Shown here: in pieces, positions 20,939-28,811 of the stretch
Position numbering within the stretch: the first letter of the stretch is position 1
Layout: the number at the start of each line of letters is the position of its first letter
Source: a virus
DNA length: 30,983 nt
Direction: 5' to 3' (one strand)
Virus record (IMG/VR): IMGVR_UViG_3300040788_000030
Span: 1-30,983 of that record
Made by a program: the position numbers and the translations under genes
The notes under the pieces: model-generated
What the model was told of the DNA's origin: nothing
The model's input: only the letters and a program-made list of their open reading frames with translations
Databases searched by the model: none

Positions 20939-22120
20939 ATGGCACTGCCCGGCGTAAACGTGAACCTTCAGAACGGTGCTCTACCGGGCAGCGCGGACGG
21001 CGACGACGGTCTGGGCTGTATCCTGCTGCAGGGACCCGCAGCGGCCAGCCTTGCGCTGCTCACTCCCCGCCTGATCAGCTCCCTCCAGGATGCGATCGAC
21101 CTGGGACTGGACGCCGACTACGACGCGGCCGGCGAGGTGCATGTCTATCAGCACCTGCGTGACTTCTACGCCGAAGCCGGCGCCGGTCGCAGCGTCTGGA
21201 TCATGTTGGTCTCCCAGGCCGTCACGATGGCCACCATGGTCGACGTCGTCGAGGAGGACTACGCCCGCCGCCTCCTGGACGCCGCTGGCGGGAAGGCGCG
21301 TTTCCTCATCGTTACCCGCAATCCCGCCGACGGCTACGCCCTGGCTACCGTCGATGACCACATCGATGCCGACGTGGTGTCCGCGATCGGCGCGGCTCAG
21401 GAGCTCGGTGAGTTCTACCTGAATGAATTCACCCCCTTCCGCACGATTCTGGAGGGCTACGGCTACGACGGAGATCACGGTGGTCTGGTCGACCTGAAGC
21501 AGCGCACCGATAACCGCGTTGGCATCGTCATCGGTAACACCAGGGCTGGGGCCAGCGCCGCCGTCGGTCTGGTGGCCGGCCGCCTGGCCTCCATCCCCGT
21601 ACAGCGCAATCTCGGCCGCGTCCTGGACGGGCCGGTCCGCGCCGATGACATCTACCTGGGCACCGAGGAGTTCGGCCAGGTCTTCCGTACCGCCGCCACC
21701 ATTCACGATCGGGGCTTCATCACCTTTCGCCAGCACCCCGGCAAGGCGGGCTTCTACATCAGTGACGATCCGGTGGCCACCAACGGGCAGGACGACTACC
21801 GCCGGTTGGCCTACGGTCGCACGATCGATAAGGCGCTGCGCATTGCCTACACGACCTATGCTGGCGAGATCCTTGACGAGGTGGAGGTCGACACCCGCGG
21901 CCGCATCGAGCCGGTCAAGGCGAAGTACTACCAGTCGCTGATCGAGCGCGCACTGAACCAGGCCATGACCGCCCAGGGCGAGATCCTCTCGGTTGCCGCC
22001 ACGGTGGACCTGGAGCGCAACGTACTGGCCCTCGGGGTGGCCGTCGATCTGCGCATTCAGGTCTACGGATACGCCGATCCCATCACCATCAACCTCGGCT
22101 TCCTGCCGATCAACGCCTAA
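20939..22120 (+). CDS. Tail sheath protein (DUF2586-like)
   Basis: The contractile sheath subunit, 393 residues. It opens with LPGVNVNLQNG as Mu-type sheaths do, has long alternating alpha/beta segments (ILLQGPAAASLALLTPRLIS), RVGIVIGNTR, GRLASIPVQRNLGRVLDG and the C-terminal zone GFITFRQHPGKAGFYISDD, YRRLAYGRTIDKA and VYGYADPITINLGF. These fit the DUF2586 pattern of Bacteroidota phages. The tube gene follows after two bases, as expected for a myovirus. The 148-base leader holds the structured element described separately. Confidence 0.87.
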   Translation: MALPGVNVNLQNGALPGSADGDDGLGCILLQGPAAASLALLTPRLISSLQDAIDLGLDADYDAAGEVHVYQHLRDFYAEAGAGRSVWIMLVSQAVTMATMVDVVEEDYARRLLDAAGGKARFLIVTRNPADGYALATVDDHIDADVVSAIGAAQELGEFYLNEFTPFRTILEGYGYDGDHGGLVDLKQRTDNRVGIVIGNTRAGASAAVGLVAGRLASIPVQRNLGRVLDGPVRADDIYLGTEEFGQVFRTAATIHDRGFITFRQHPGKAGFYISDDPVATNGQDDYRRLAYGRTIDKALRIAYTTYAGEILDEVEVDTRGRIEPVKAKYYQSLIERALNQAMTAQGEILSVAATVDLERNVLALGVAVDLRIQVYGYADPITINLGFLPINA

Positions 22121-22122
22121 GC

Positions 22123-22554
22123 ATGCCACTCTTTGACAGCCGGGAGTATTCCTGGAGCAACATCACGATCAACCTAGGCGGCAAGAAGCTGGGCGGCGTC
22201 CAGTCGGTCAAGTACAAGTACGGTACTGACAAGGAGCGGGTATTCGGCAGCGGCAATAAAGCCCGGGCCATCCAGTCGGGCAATACCGAGGTCGACGGCG
22301 AGGTGATCCTGCTCCAGAGCGAGTACGAGAAGATGGCCGCCGCCGCCCGCGTGGCGCTGGGCGATCCCCTGGCCAAGGTCACGGAGCTACCGGGTGTGGA
22401 CATGGTGGTGGCCTACACCAACGGTGCCAAGATCACCACCGACGTCGTCTACGGGCTCAGCTTCACCGAGGTGGAAAAGGGGATGGCGCAGAACGATAAG
22501 TACATGAAGATCACCATGCCGTTTCTGGCACTGGACGTGAAGGAAAGCGCATAG
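22123..22554 (+). CDS. Tail tube protein
   Basis: A 143-residue tube subunit directly downstream of the sheath gene. Its opening (REYSWSNITINLGGKKLGGV), QSVKYKYGTDKERVFGSGNKARAI, SGNTEVDGEVILLQSEYE and the ending YMKITMPFLALDV follow the pattern of the phage tail-tube fold, with its central beta strands and a variable loop. It forms the inner channel within the sheath. A terminator-like stem follows. Confidence 0.85.
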   Translation: MPLFDSREYSWSNITINLGGKKLGGVQSVKYKYGTDKERVFGSGNKARAIQSGNTEVDGEVILLQSEYEKMAAAARVALGDPLAKVTELPGVDMVVAYTNGAKITTDVVYGLSFTEVEKGMAQNDKYMKITMPFLALDVKESA

Positions 22555-22573
22555 GGTTTATAAGGGATTTACC

Positions 22574-22609
22574 AGGGCCGGTGGCTACGGCTGCCGGCCC
22601 TCTTTTTTT
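22574..22609 (+). terminator. Terminator after tail tube gene
   Basis: Stem AGGGCCGG (22574-22581) pairs perfectly with CCGGCCCT (22594-22601), with a 12-base loop, then a run of seven T at 22603-22609. It stands inside the structural operon, between tube and tail chaperone, and may lower downstream expression relative to the abundant sheath and tube. Confidence 0.75.
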
Positions 22610-22628
22610 GCCACCAAATACGAGAGTA

Positions 22629-22925
22629 ATGTCAAAAGTGACTGAAGAACAAATCGCCAGCTGGAAGAAGCAGCACGGCGAGGTATTCCAGCTGACCGGC
22701 CCCGATGGCCGACAGGCCTACATCAGCAAGGCCACCCGCAAGGTGATCAGCCTGGCCCAGTTCAAGATGCAGGAATCGCCCATCTCCGCCGTGGAGGTGA
22801 TCCTGGAAAACTGCTGGCTGGCCGGGGACGAAGAGCTGAAGGAGGATGATGGCTTTGTCCTGGGCGTGCAGCAGCACATCAACACCATCATCGAGACCAA
22901 AGAGGTCGAGGTAAAAAAGCTCTAG
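22629..22925 (+). CDS. Tail assembly chaperone, short (G-type) form
   Basis: A 98-residue protein made when translation stays in frame. It lies between tube and tape measure, where tail assembly chaperones are found. ATG 22629 is preferred over a GTG at 22581, which falls inside the terminator. Visible features are WKKQHGEVFQLTGPDGRQAY, KFQ-like SLAQFKMQESPISAVEVILENCW and HINTIIETKEVEV. The frame ends at TAG four bases after a slippery A AAA AAG, which leads into the long form. Confidence 0.82.
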   Translation: MSKVTEEQIASWKKQHGEVFQLTGPDGRQAYISKATRKVISLAQFKMQESPISAVEVILENCWLAGDEELKEDDGFVLGVQQHINTIIETKEVEVKKL

Positions 22926-23089
22926 CCGACGCCCGGGGCGGCCCTGACGAGGACATCGTCGGCTACGTCAACGCCATGCTGCGCTACTACATGGGAGTGG
23001 CCGACCCCGACGCACTGGATGACCACACCTGGGCGCAACTATTCGCCCACCTAATCGAAATCAGAAAAGCCGAAGCACCGAAACGTTGA
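22629..23089 (+). CDS. Tail assembly chaperone, -1 frameshifted (GT-type) form
   Basis: If ribosomes slip back one base at 22913-22919, reading continues to TGA at 23087-23089, adding 56 residues in the -1 frame for 153 in all. The added part (ALADARGGPDEDIVGYVNAM, then LRYYMGVADPDALDD, HTWAQLFAHLIEIRKAEAP) is helical and has no start codon of its own near the junction. The pair matches the G/GT chaperones of lambda and the Mu gp41 type, which load the tape measure protein. The tape measure gene begins inside the stop codon (TTGA). Confidence 0.82.
22913..22963 (+). promoter_or_regulatory. Programmed -1 ribosomal frameshift signal
   Basis: A AAA AAG lies at 22913-22919 in the correct frame (GTA AAA AAG), a perfect X XXY YYZ heptamer. 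Five bases later a 7-bp stem begins, GCCGACG (22925-22931) with CGTCGGC (22957-22963), holding an inner GGGC/GCCC hairpin. The zero-frame TAG is at 22923. Heptamer, spacing and stem together are the standard signal. Confidence 0.88.
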
Positions 23090-24849
23090 GCGGATTTACC
23101 TACACGATCGATCTTAAAGTACTGGGTGGCGCGGGCCTGACCCAGACTACCACCAAGGTGGATAAGTTCGAGCAGTCGGTACGCAAGACCAATAAGCTCA
23201 TCGGCCGCACCGAAGCGGATACGCGAAGCTTTACCTCGACCGGGTCGGCGGGTTTCGATAAGGTAGGGCGTTCGGCCCTTGGCCTGGACAACAAGATCGG
23301 CAAGGTTCGCAGGTCAACCAACCAGGCCCGCGATCAAATGGATCGCTTCACCGGCAGCGGTCAGCGGGGCTTCATGCGACTCAACCGGGGGGCTACCAGG
23401 TTGATCGGGATTCTGGGCGGCGCTACGGCGGCCTTTTCGAGCGCCCGGGAGGCAGCCGACCTGGAGAGCATGGAAACGGCCCTCGACTTCGCTACCGCCG
23501 GGGAGGGGGCTAAGAACATGGAGTTCCTGGAACAGACGGCCGAGAGCCTGAAGCTCAGCATGCGTTCCAGCCTGCCGGCGTTCAAGAACTGGATGGGTGC
23601 GGTCCGCGGCACTTCCCTCGAGGGGCAGGAGGCGCGTAACACGTTCTACGCGGTGGCCGAGGCCTCCCGCGTCATGGGATTGAATGGCGAGCAGAATGCC
23701 GGCGTGTTCCTGGCCCTGGGACAGATGGCCAGCAAGGGCAAGGTTTCGGCCGAGGAACTGCGTCAGCAGCTGGGCGAGCGGTTACCGGGTGCACTCGGCA
23801 TTGCCGCCCGGGCGATGGGGGTCACCCAGGCCGAGCTGAACAACATGATGGACAAGGGGGAGCTGTACAGCGATGTCTTTCTTCCCAAGTTCGCCCGGCA
23901 GCTGCATAAGGAATTTGCCGGCGGGGTGGAGGAAGCGCTGGGAACGGCCAACGCTAACTTCGCCGACTTCGATAATTCCGTCCTGGAACTGCAGCAGTCG
24001 CTCGGAGGCGGCTTGGTGCCGGTAGGTACCCGCCTGATCAACAATTTTCTCATTCCGGCCATGGACTGGCTGGGGCGGAATTCGGAGATACTGGTAGTGC
24101 TGGGATCGCTCTACGTCGGGGCGGCGGTGAAGACCGGCGTGTTCGCGGCTGCCCAGGCCTGGGCGGCTACCAGTGGCGGGGTGCTGACGCGGGTGATGCA
24201 ACTGCTGAACGTCACCATGTCCCTCAACCCGGTCGGCATGGTCGTCATGGGTATTGCCGCCCTGACCACAGCCATGACCTTTGCCTGGAACGCCTCGGAC
24301 GTTTGGCGCGGCCAACTTCAGGGCACCTGGGAAGCAATCAAGCAGACTGGCTTGGCTATCCTGAAGTGGCTGGTCTTACCGATGCGCGTAGCGGCTAAGC
24401 TGTTCACGGCTGCGCTCACCTTCGATGTGGGTGCGATGAAGAGCGCGCTAGGTGATGCTATGGGCCTGGTAGCTGACAATGTCAACGACTTCACCAGTAT
24501 CGGCGAGAAGTACGGCGAGGGCTACGCTAAGGGGGTTGCGGACTTCAACGCTAAGGGGGAGCGGGCCGCTGCACCTACTGCCCTCGATGCTGCCTTCAGA
24601 GGAAGCGGGGGTGCGCCAGCGGCGAATAACGGCAAGTCAGAAGCGGCAGCCAAAGCGGACGCGAAAGTCCGCAGCGGGCTGAAGGGCATCAGCGGCGGCG
24701 GTAGCAAGAACATCACGATCAACATCGATAGCCTGGTCGAGACCCTGGCCATCCACGCCGCTACGGTGCAGGAGGGGACCGATGACCTGGTCGACCTGGT
24801 CGTGGCCAAACTCACCCAGGGCATTAACCAAGCTCAACAGATGCAGTAA
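23086..24849 (+). CDS. Tape measure protein
   Basis: Determines tail length and passes through the tube. The 587 residues show N-terminal helical coils (TTTKVDKFEQSVRKTNKLIG), then a tape-measure N-terminal domain (residues 130-290, ALDFATAGEGA, KNWMGAVRGTSLEG, GQMASKGKVSAEELRQQLGE) and hydrophobic stretches at about residues 345-400 and 420-440. Start is TTG 23086, overlapping the chaperone stop as TTGA. At the usual 1.5 angstrom per residue it would imply a tail of roughly 90 nm, an inference from other phages. Confidence 0.9.
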   Translation: MSGFTYTIDLKVLGGAGLTQTTTKVDKFEQSVRKTNKLIGRTEADTRSFTSTGSAGFDKVGRSALGLDNKIGKVRRSTNQARDQMDRFTGSGQRGFMRLNRGATRLIGILGGATAAFSSAREAADLESMETALDFATAGEGAKNMEFLEQTAESLKLSMRSSLPAFKNWMGAVRGTSLEGQEARNTFYAVAEASRVMGLNGEQNAGVFLALGQMASKGKVSAEELRQQLGERLPGALGIAARAMGVTQAELNNMMDKGELYSDVFLPKFARQLHKEFAGGVEEALGTANANFADFDNSVLELQQSLGGGLVPVGTRLINNFLIPAMDWLGRNSEILVVLGSLYVGAAVKTGVFAAAQAWAATSGGVLTRVMQLLNVTMSLNPVGMVVMGIAALTTAMTFAWNASDVWRGQLQGTWEAIKQTGLAILKWLVLPMRVAAKLFTAALTFDVGAMKSALGDAMGLVADNVNDFTSIGEKYGEGYAKGVADFNAKGERAAAPTALDAAFRGSGGAPAANNGKSEAAAKADAKVRSGLKGISGGGSKNITINIDSLVETLAIHAATVQEGTDDLVDLVVAKLTQGINQAQQMQ

Positions 24850-25403
24850 TGGCCACCACCTTCCAACTAGACCGCCTGTACTACGAGGCTTTCGGCGAGG
24901 AGCAGGGGGACGGCTTCGAGCTGCCCCAGCTGGAGGATAGCCAGGGGCAGTTCGTCGAGGTGCAGCGCCGCCTGGCCGCCGCCGACCTGCTCGGCCGCGC
25001 CCTGTTCCTGCCGGTTCGGCTCGGGGGGGTTGACCTGGCCAACGAACCCACGTTGCGCATTACCGGCCGCAAGGTGATTCAGAAGACCCGCCCGGTGGGC
25101 TCCCGCCGCAAGGGCTCGGTGAAGGAACTGATCAGCATCGACGACGATAGCATCACCATCCGCGGCATCATCGTCAACACCAAGAGTACCCGCGATTATC
25201 CGGAAGACGAAGTCCTAGCCCTGAAGGAGCTTATCGACCGCCCGGAGGCCCTGGCGATCGAGTGCGGACTCACCGAGCTGCTGGGCATCTACCGCCTGGT
25301 GATTGAAGACTGGGACCTGCCGGAGATACGGGGGTTTCAGCACGCCCAGGCCTACGAGCTGAAGTGCACCTCCGACGAAGACTGGAACCTCGAAATCGAC
25401 TGA
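24849..25403 (+). CDS. Tail/baseplate protein (DUF6046-like)
   Basis: A 184-residue protein between tape measure and hub, where Mu-like phages carry the DNA-circulation or tail-initiator protein. Recognisable segments are TLRITGRKVIQKTRPVGSRR, KELISIDDDSITIRGIIV, YPEDEVLALKELID and the ending AYELKCTSDEDWNLEI. This composition suggests the DUF6046 family of Bacteroidota phages, a probable baseplate/tail-initiation component. The ATG shares one base with the preceding stop. Confidence 0.7.
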   Translation: MATTFQLDRLYYEAFGEEQGDGFELPQLEDSQGQFVEVQRRLAAADLLGRALFLPVRLGGVDLANEPTLRITGRKVIQKTRPVGSRRKGSVKELISIDDDSITIRGIIVNTKSTRDYPEDEVLALKELIDRPEALAIECGLTELLGIYRLVIEDWDLPEIRGFQHAQAYELKCTSDEDWNLEID

Positions 25404-25404
25404 T

Positions 25405-26379
25405 ATGTACGTAATCGACATACAGGCCCGGATCGGAGGTAAGCGCTTTTTCCGCATCAACTCGCTCAGCGTGGAGTCCAGCCTGACCCAGATTGGCACC
25501 AAGGCTGAGCTAACCCTGCCGACCACCGCCCGCCTGACGCGGGCCGGTGAGTTTGTCTCCGAGGTGGAGACGGCCAAGGCCTTCCAGGTAGGGGACGAGG
25601 TGGAGGTCCTGGCCGGCTACGACGGTGATCTGCGGACTGAATTCAGGGGCTACGTCCGGCGCGTTTCCCCCACCATCCCCCTGAAGCTCGAGCTGGAGGA
25701 TGGCGTATACCTACTGCGGCGCAAGAACGTGAAGCGCAGCTGGCGAAGCGTTACCCTGGCCGAGGTGATCACCTTCCTCCTGGAAGACACCGGCATCGAG
25801 GTGGTGGGAGAGATTCCCGGCATCACCTTCAGCCCCTTTTACCTGAAGAACGTCACGGCCGCTTACGCACTGCAGAAGCTGCGCGATCGCTACGCCCTGA
25901 CCATCTACTTCCGCCTCGACGGAAAGCTCTACGTGGGGCTAATCGGCGGTACCGATCGCGTACGGGTGAAGTACCGCGTCGGCCGCAACGTCGTGGACCA
26001 CCGCCTGGAGTGGCAGAGTAAGGACGATGTACGCCTGCGCGTCAAGGCCATCCTGATCCGGCGCGACGGTTCGCGCCTCGAGGAGGAGATCGGTAGCCCG
26101 GACGGAGAACTACGGACCCTCCACTTCTACGACCTCGCCGACGGGCAGACGCTGAAGCAGCGCGCCGAGGAGGAGCTACTGAAGTTCCAGCGCGACGGCT
26201 ACAGCGGTAGCCTGACCGGGTGGCTCGTTCCCGAGTGCCGGATCGGCAATACCGTAGACCTGGCCGACGAGACCTGGGAGAACAACCGGGAAGGGGACTA
26301 CCTGGCCGAAGGCGTGACCACCACCATCGATAGCGGCGGCGCACGACGGCGCGTAAAACTCGGACTGAAGCTGAACTGA
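25405..26379 (+). CDS. Baseplate hub protein (gp27/Mu gp44-like)
   Basis: A 324-residue protein with a start AQI-type strand (VIDIQARIGGKRFFRINSLS), LTLPTTAR, VGDEVEVLAGYDGDLRTEF, RGYVRRVSPTIPLKLELEDG and YALQKLRDRYALTIYFR. This is the beta-barrel and helix arrangement of gp27/gpD hub proteins, and the C-terminal part (SGSLTGWLVPECRIGNTVDL) also fits. It forms the hub on which the spike sits. The spike gene starts in its stop codon. Confidence 0.83.
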   Translation: MYVIDIQARIGGKRFFRINSLSVESSLTQIGTKAELTLPTTARLTRAGEFVSEVETAKAFQVGDEVEVLAGYDGDLRTEFRGYVRRVSPTIPLKLELEDGVYLLRRKNVKRSWRSVTLAEVITFLLEDTGIEVVGEIPGITFSPFYLKNVTAAYALQKLRDRYALTIYFRLDGKLYVGLIGGTDRVRVKYRVGRNVVDHRLEWQSKDDVRLRVKAILIRRDGSRLEEEIGSPDGELRTLHFYDLADGQTLKQRAEEELLKFQRDGYSGSLTGWLVPECRIGNTVDLADETWENNREGDYLAEGVTTTIDSGGARRRVKLGLKLN

Positions 26380-26993
26380 TGCAATTCGCCGACCACATAA
26401 AACGGATGATCGCCGACCGTATGGGGCCGGGCATCGTGACCGTCACCGTGACGGCCGTGGACGAGGCAGCCGCAACGTTCGACGCCGTCGACGTGGATGG
26501 CATCGAGCTTTACGACATTCGCCTACAGGCGGTAGTCGGGGGGGTTGATGGCCAGCTCGTCGTTCCGGCGTTAAAGTCCACGGTCACGATCGCGCCGCTG
26601 CGCTGGACGGAAACCGACTACGCGGTACTCAGCTACTCGCAGATCGCTAAGGTAGTCGTGCGACCCCAGGGCAGCAGCTACCTGGAGATGGATGAGCTGA
26701 AGGTAGCGATCGGCGATCAGGTCGAACTGGGCGGCGGAGCGCAGGAGCCGGCTCCCCGGGGGACCTCGTTGAACGCCAATTTAACCCAGCTGAACGCCAA
26801 CCTGACGGTCCTCAATGCCAATCTCACGGCCTTTGCCAGCGCCCAGGCAAATGTGGCCGCTTCCGGGCCACTTGCTCCGCTTGCACCTGCGTACACCGTC
26901 CTGATTGCATCCCTGCAGTCCCTACAGGCTAACCTGACGGCCTGGAACAGTCAGCTTTCCAATCACCTCTCCCAAAAAGTCACCCTGGCATGA
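26379..26993 (+). CDS. Baseplate spike-like OB-fold protein with heptad repeats
   Basis: A 204-residue protein. Residues 18-75 (VTVTVTAVDEAAATFDAVDV...) form a strand-rich OB-type domain like the gpV/gp45 spike base; then comes YAVLSYSQIAKVVVR plus a short strand region. Residues 131-151 are three tandem 7-residue units (LNANLTQ, LNANLTV, LNANLTA), and later segments (SLQANLTAW) echo them. Such repeats could form a trimeric coiled coil at the spike. It lies between hub and gp25-like genes, the Mu position for the spike. Confidence 0.76.
   Translation: MQFADHIKRMIADRMGPGIVTVTVTAVDEAAATFDAVDVDGIELYDIRLQAVVGGVDGQLVVPALKSTVTIAPLRWTETDYAVLSYSQIAKVVVRPQGSSYLEMDELKVAIGDQVELGGGAQEPAPRGTSLNANLTQLNANLTVLNANLTAFASAQANVAASGPLAPLAPAYTVLIASLQSLQANLTAWNSQLSNHLSQKVTLA
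26769..26831 (+). repeat. Tandem repeat encoding LNANLTx heptads
   Basis: Three in-frame 21-base units (with synonymous changes) encode LNANLTQ, LNANLTV and LNANLTA in the spike gene. The units are not identical in DNA, so the protein pattern is being kept rather than the nucleotide repeat. Confidence 0.75.
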
Positions 26994-27277
26994 TCGATGT
27001 ACTTCTTTCCGCCGCCGGCGATCTCGAGATCATGAACGGCGACCTGGTCATGGGTCGGTCTGATTTGCAGCACCAGCGGCTCCTCCTCTTCACCGATAAG
27101 GGGGAGCTAAGGCAGTACCCGACCGCGGGGGTAGGCCTGCGCACCTACCTGCTCGATGAGGTGCGCAGCGCCACCATCACCGCGGCGGTGAAGCGTGGCT
27201 TTGAGGCGGACGGGATGAAGGTGCGCCGGGTACGGGTGCGCAACCGGGCGATCGAAACGGATGCAAGCTATGAGTGA
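26990..27277 (+). CDS. gp25-like baseplate wedge protein (Mu gp46-like)
   Basis: A 95-residue protein of the GPW/gp25 type, a sheath-initiating baseplate component. It has the pattern of a strand-loop start (DLEIMNGDLVMGRSDLQHQR), LLLFTDKGELRQYPTAGVGL, and RSATITAAVKRGFEADGMKV. It overlaps the spike gene by four bases and is followed by the LysM-type gene, as in Bacteroidota Mu-like phages. Confidence 0.82.
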   Translation: MIDVLLSAAGDLEIMNGDLVMGRSDLQHQRLLLFTDKGELRQYPTAGVGLRTYLLDEVRSATITAAVKRGFEADGMKVRRVRVRNRAIETDASYE

Positions 27278-27548
27278 GGCAACGGTACAAAAGGGTCAGT
27301 GTATGCTCGATCTGGCGATCCAGTATTTGGGCAGCGCGGAAGGGGTATTCGCGCTGGCGCAGCTAAACGGGCTGGCGGTTACTGACCGGCCGGCAGCTGG
27401 ATCTACGGTCCTGCTTCCGGAAGTGGTGGACCGCAGGACGCGCCAGCAGTACGTAGAGCGGGGCTACGAGCCGGCGGTCGGCGTCGAAACTGAAGACGGC
27501 CAGGGCATCGGCTACTGGACTATCGGAGAAAACTTCATCGTATCGTAA
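27270..27548 (+). CDS. LysM-like domain tail protein
   Basis: A 92-residue protein whose first 50 residues (VQKGQCMLDLAIQYLGSAEG, then ALAQLNGLAV and GSTVLLPE) show the LysM pattern: G.s...iA...yGs.......n.........G..l.iP. Such small proteins often act as baseplate linkers (T4 gp53 type) binding near peptidoglycan or the tube. ATG 27270 (MSEATV) overlaps the gp25-like stop by eight bases. Confidence 0.72.
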   Translation: MSEATVQKGQCMLDLAIQYLGSAEGVFALAQLNGLAVTDRPAAGSTVLLPEVVDRRTRQQYVERGYEPAVGVETEDGQGIGYWTIGENFIVS

Positions 27549-28372
27549 TGGCTCGGACAATCGCAGAGATCCAGGAGGCCATGGTGGCCGACATTCGCAG
27601 CCGCGAGGGGCTGGAGGGGCTTACGAGTACTTCCTCAACGGCCCTCTACGTGCTGATCACCTACGTGGTGGCCGCAGCGATCGCTGCGGGGGAGAATATT
27701 CAGGACCTAGCTCGCCGGCAGTTGCGGGAGGATCTTGCAAGGCTGAAACCACACAGCCTTCGCTGGTACAAGGAGATTGCCCTGGCCTACCGCAAGGGGG
27801 TGGCGATCGACGACGCCACGGCCAGCTACCCCGAACCCACCGACAGCGACAACCTGGTCATTCAGCGCGTCGTTCTGCACGCCAGCGTACGCGCTGCCGG
27901 CAGCGTACTGCAAATACGGGTAGCCAAGAAGTACATCGATCCCCTGAGTGTGCCGGAGCTGAACGCCTTTCGCAGCTACCTGGAGGAGGTGAAGGATGCC
28001 GGGGTGGAGCTGGAGGTCAGCAGTCGCCCGGCGGACCGCCTACGGGCTACGTTGGACGTCTACTACGATCCCCAGGTCCTCGATGGTGCCGGTAGACGGC
28101 TCGACGGCACAAAGGACATAGTGGTCGCCTCGGCAGTAATCGACTACACCGAGAACCTGGCCATCGACGGTCGCTTCACCCGCACCGGCCTGGTCGACCG
28201 CCTGCAGCAGGCCGAGGGGGTACAGCTGATCACCATTCGTACCCTGGAGATCGCCCCCGACGGGGAAGCCTACGTTGGCGCCTCCGAGATCTACGAGCCG
28301 GCCAGCGGCTTCGTGCGACTGTACTCCCGCTCTGACCTGACCGTGAACTACATCCCCCTCAGCAATGGATAG
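27548..28372 (+). CDS. Baseplate J-like protein (Mu gp47-like)
   Basis: Baseplate wedge protein of the gpJ/gp6-like type, 274 residues. It opens with AEIQEAMVADIRS, has a hydrophobic helical stretch (residues 35-50), ARRQLREDLARLKPHSL, RWYKEIAL, and a strand-rich C-terminal half (LRATLDVYYDPQVLDG and VQLITIRTLEIAPDG). Its position between the LysM/gp25 genes and a gpI-like gene supports the role. The stop overlaps the next ATG by eight bases. Confidence 0.82.
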   Translation: MARTIAEIQEAMVADIRSREGLEGLTSTSSTALYVLITYVVAAAIAAGENIQDLARRQLREDLARLKPHSLRWYKEIALAYRKGVAIDDATASYPEPTDSDNLVIQRVVLHASVRAAGSVLQIRVAKKYIDPLSVPELNAFRSYLEEVKDAGVELEVSSRPADRLRATLDVYYDPQVLDGAGRRLDGTKDIVVASAVIDYTENLAIDGRFTRTGLVDRLQQAEGVQLITIRTLEIAPDGEAYVGASEIYEPASGFVRLYSRSDLTVNYIPLSNG

Positions 28373-28811
28373 TGTCTACGACATCGACTTTCGCCGCCTG
28401 GTGAGGGACCTAGTGCCGGCGGTACTCCGGAAGGAGCGCCTACTGGCGTTCCTGGACGCGCTCGTGAAGCCCGTACAGAGCCTGCACGCGACGTTCCTGC
28501 GGGCGCGTACCGCAGTGTACGCGGAGCTGCCGATCACGCCGCAGGTCTGTGTATTGCGGTACCACTTGAACGAGCGCTGGGACCGTCTGCTGCGGCGCAT
28601 CCGGATCCTCGATGGCCAGGATGGGGAAGGCCCGCGGCTCTATACCGAAGCCGAGGGCAATCCCCTCTTCCTGCCCCTCACCCTCGAAGCCTCCCGGGTC
28701 GACTTCCTGGTGGAGGTACCTACCGAGCTGCGGGGCTACTCACGAGTCATCAGGGCCTTCCTCGATCGCCACAAGCTCCCCACCAAGAGCTATACAATCT
28801 CCTACGTATGA
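28365..28811 (+). CDS. Tail protein I-like baseplate protein (Mu gp48-like)
   Basis: A 148-residue protein in the position of gp48/gpI, which links the wedge to the fibres. It has a helical start (DFRRLVRDLVPAVLRKERLL), AFLDALVKPVQSLH, QVCVLRYHLNERWDRLLRRI and a strand-rich end (RVDFLVEVPTEL). The next gene, a fibre or collar protein, starts four bases before its end. Confidence 0.74.
   Translation: MDSVYDIDFRRLVRDLVPAVLRKERLLAFLDALVKPVQSLHATFLRARTAVYAELPITPQVCVLRYHLNERWDRLLRRIRILDGQDGEGPRLYTEAEGNPLFLPLTLEASRVDFLVEVPTELRGYSRVIRAFLDRHKLPTKSYTISYV

Noticed and set aside
20981-22129. 382-codon minus-strand frame opposite the sheath gene
   Set aside because: Shadow of the sheath gene with Val/Gly/Asp-rich composition; no recognisable domain.
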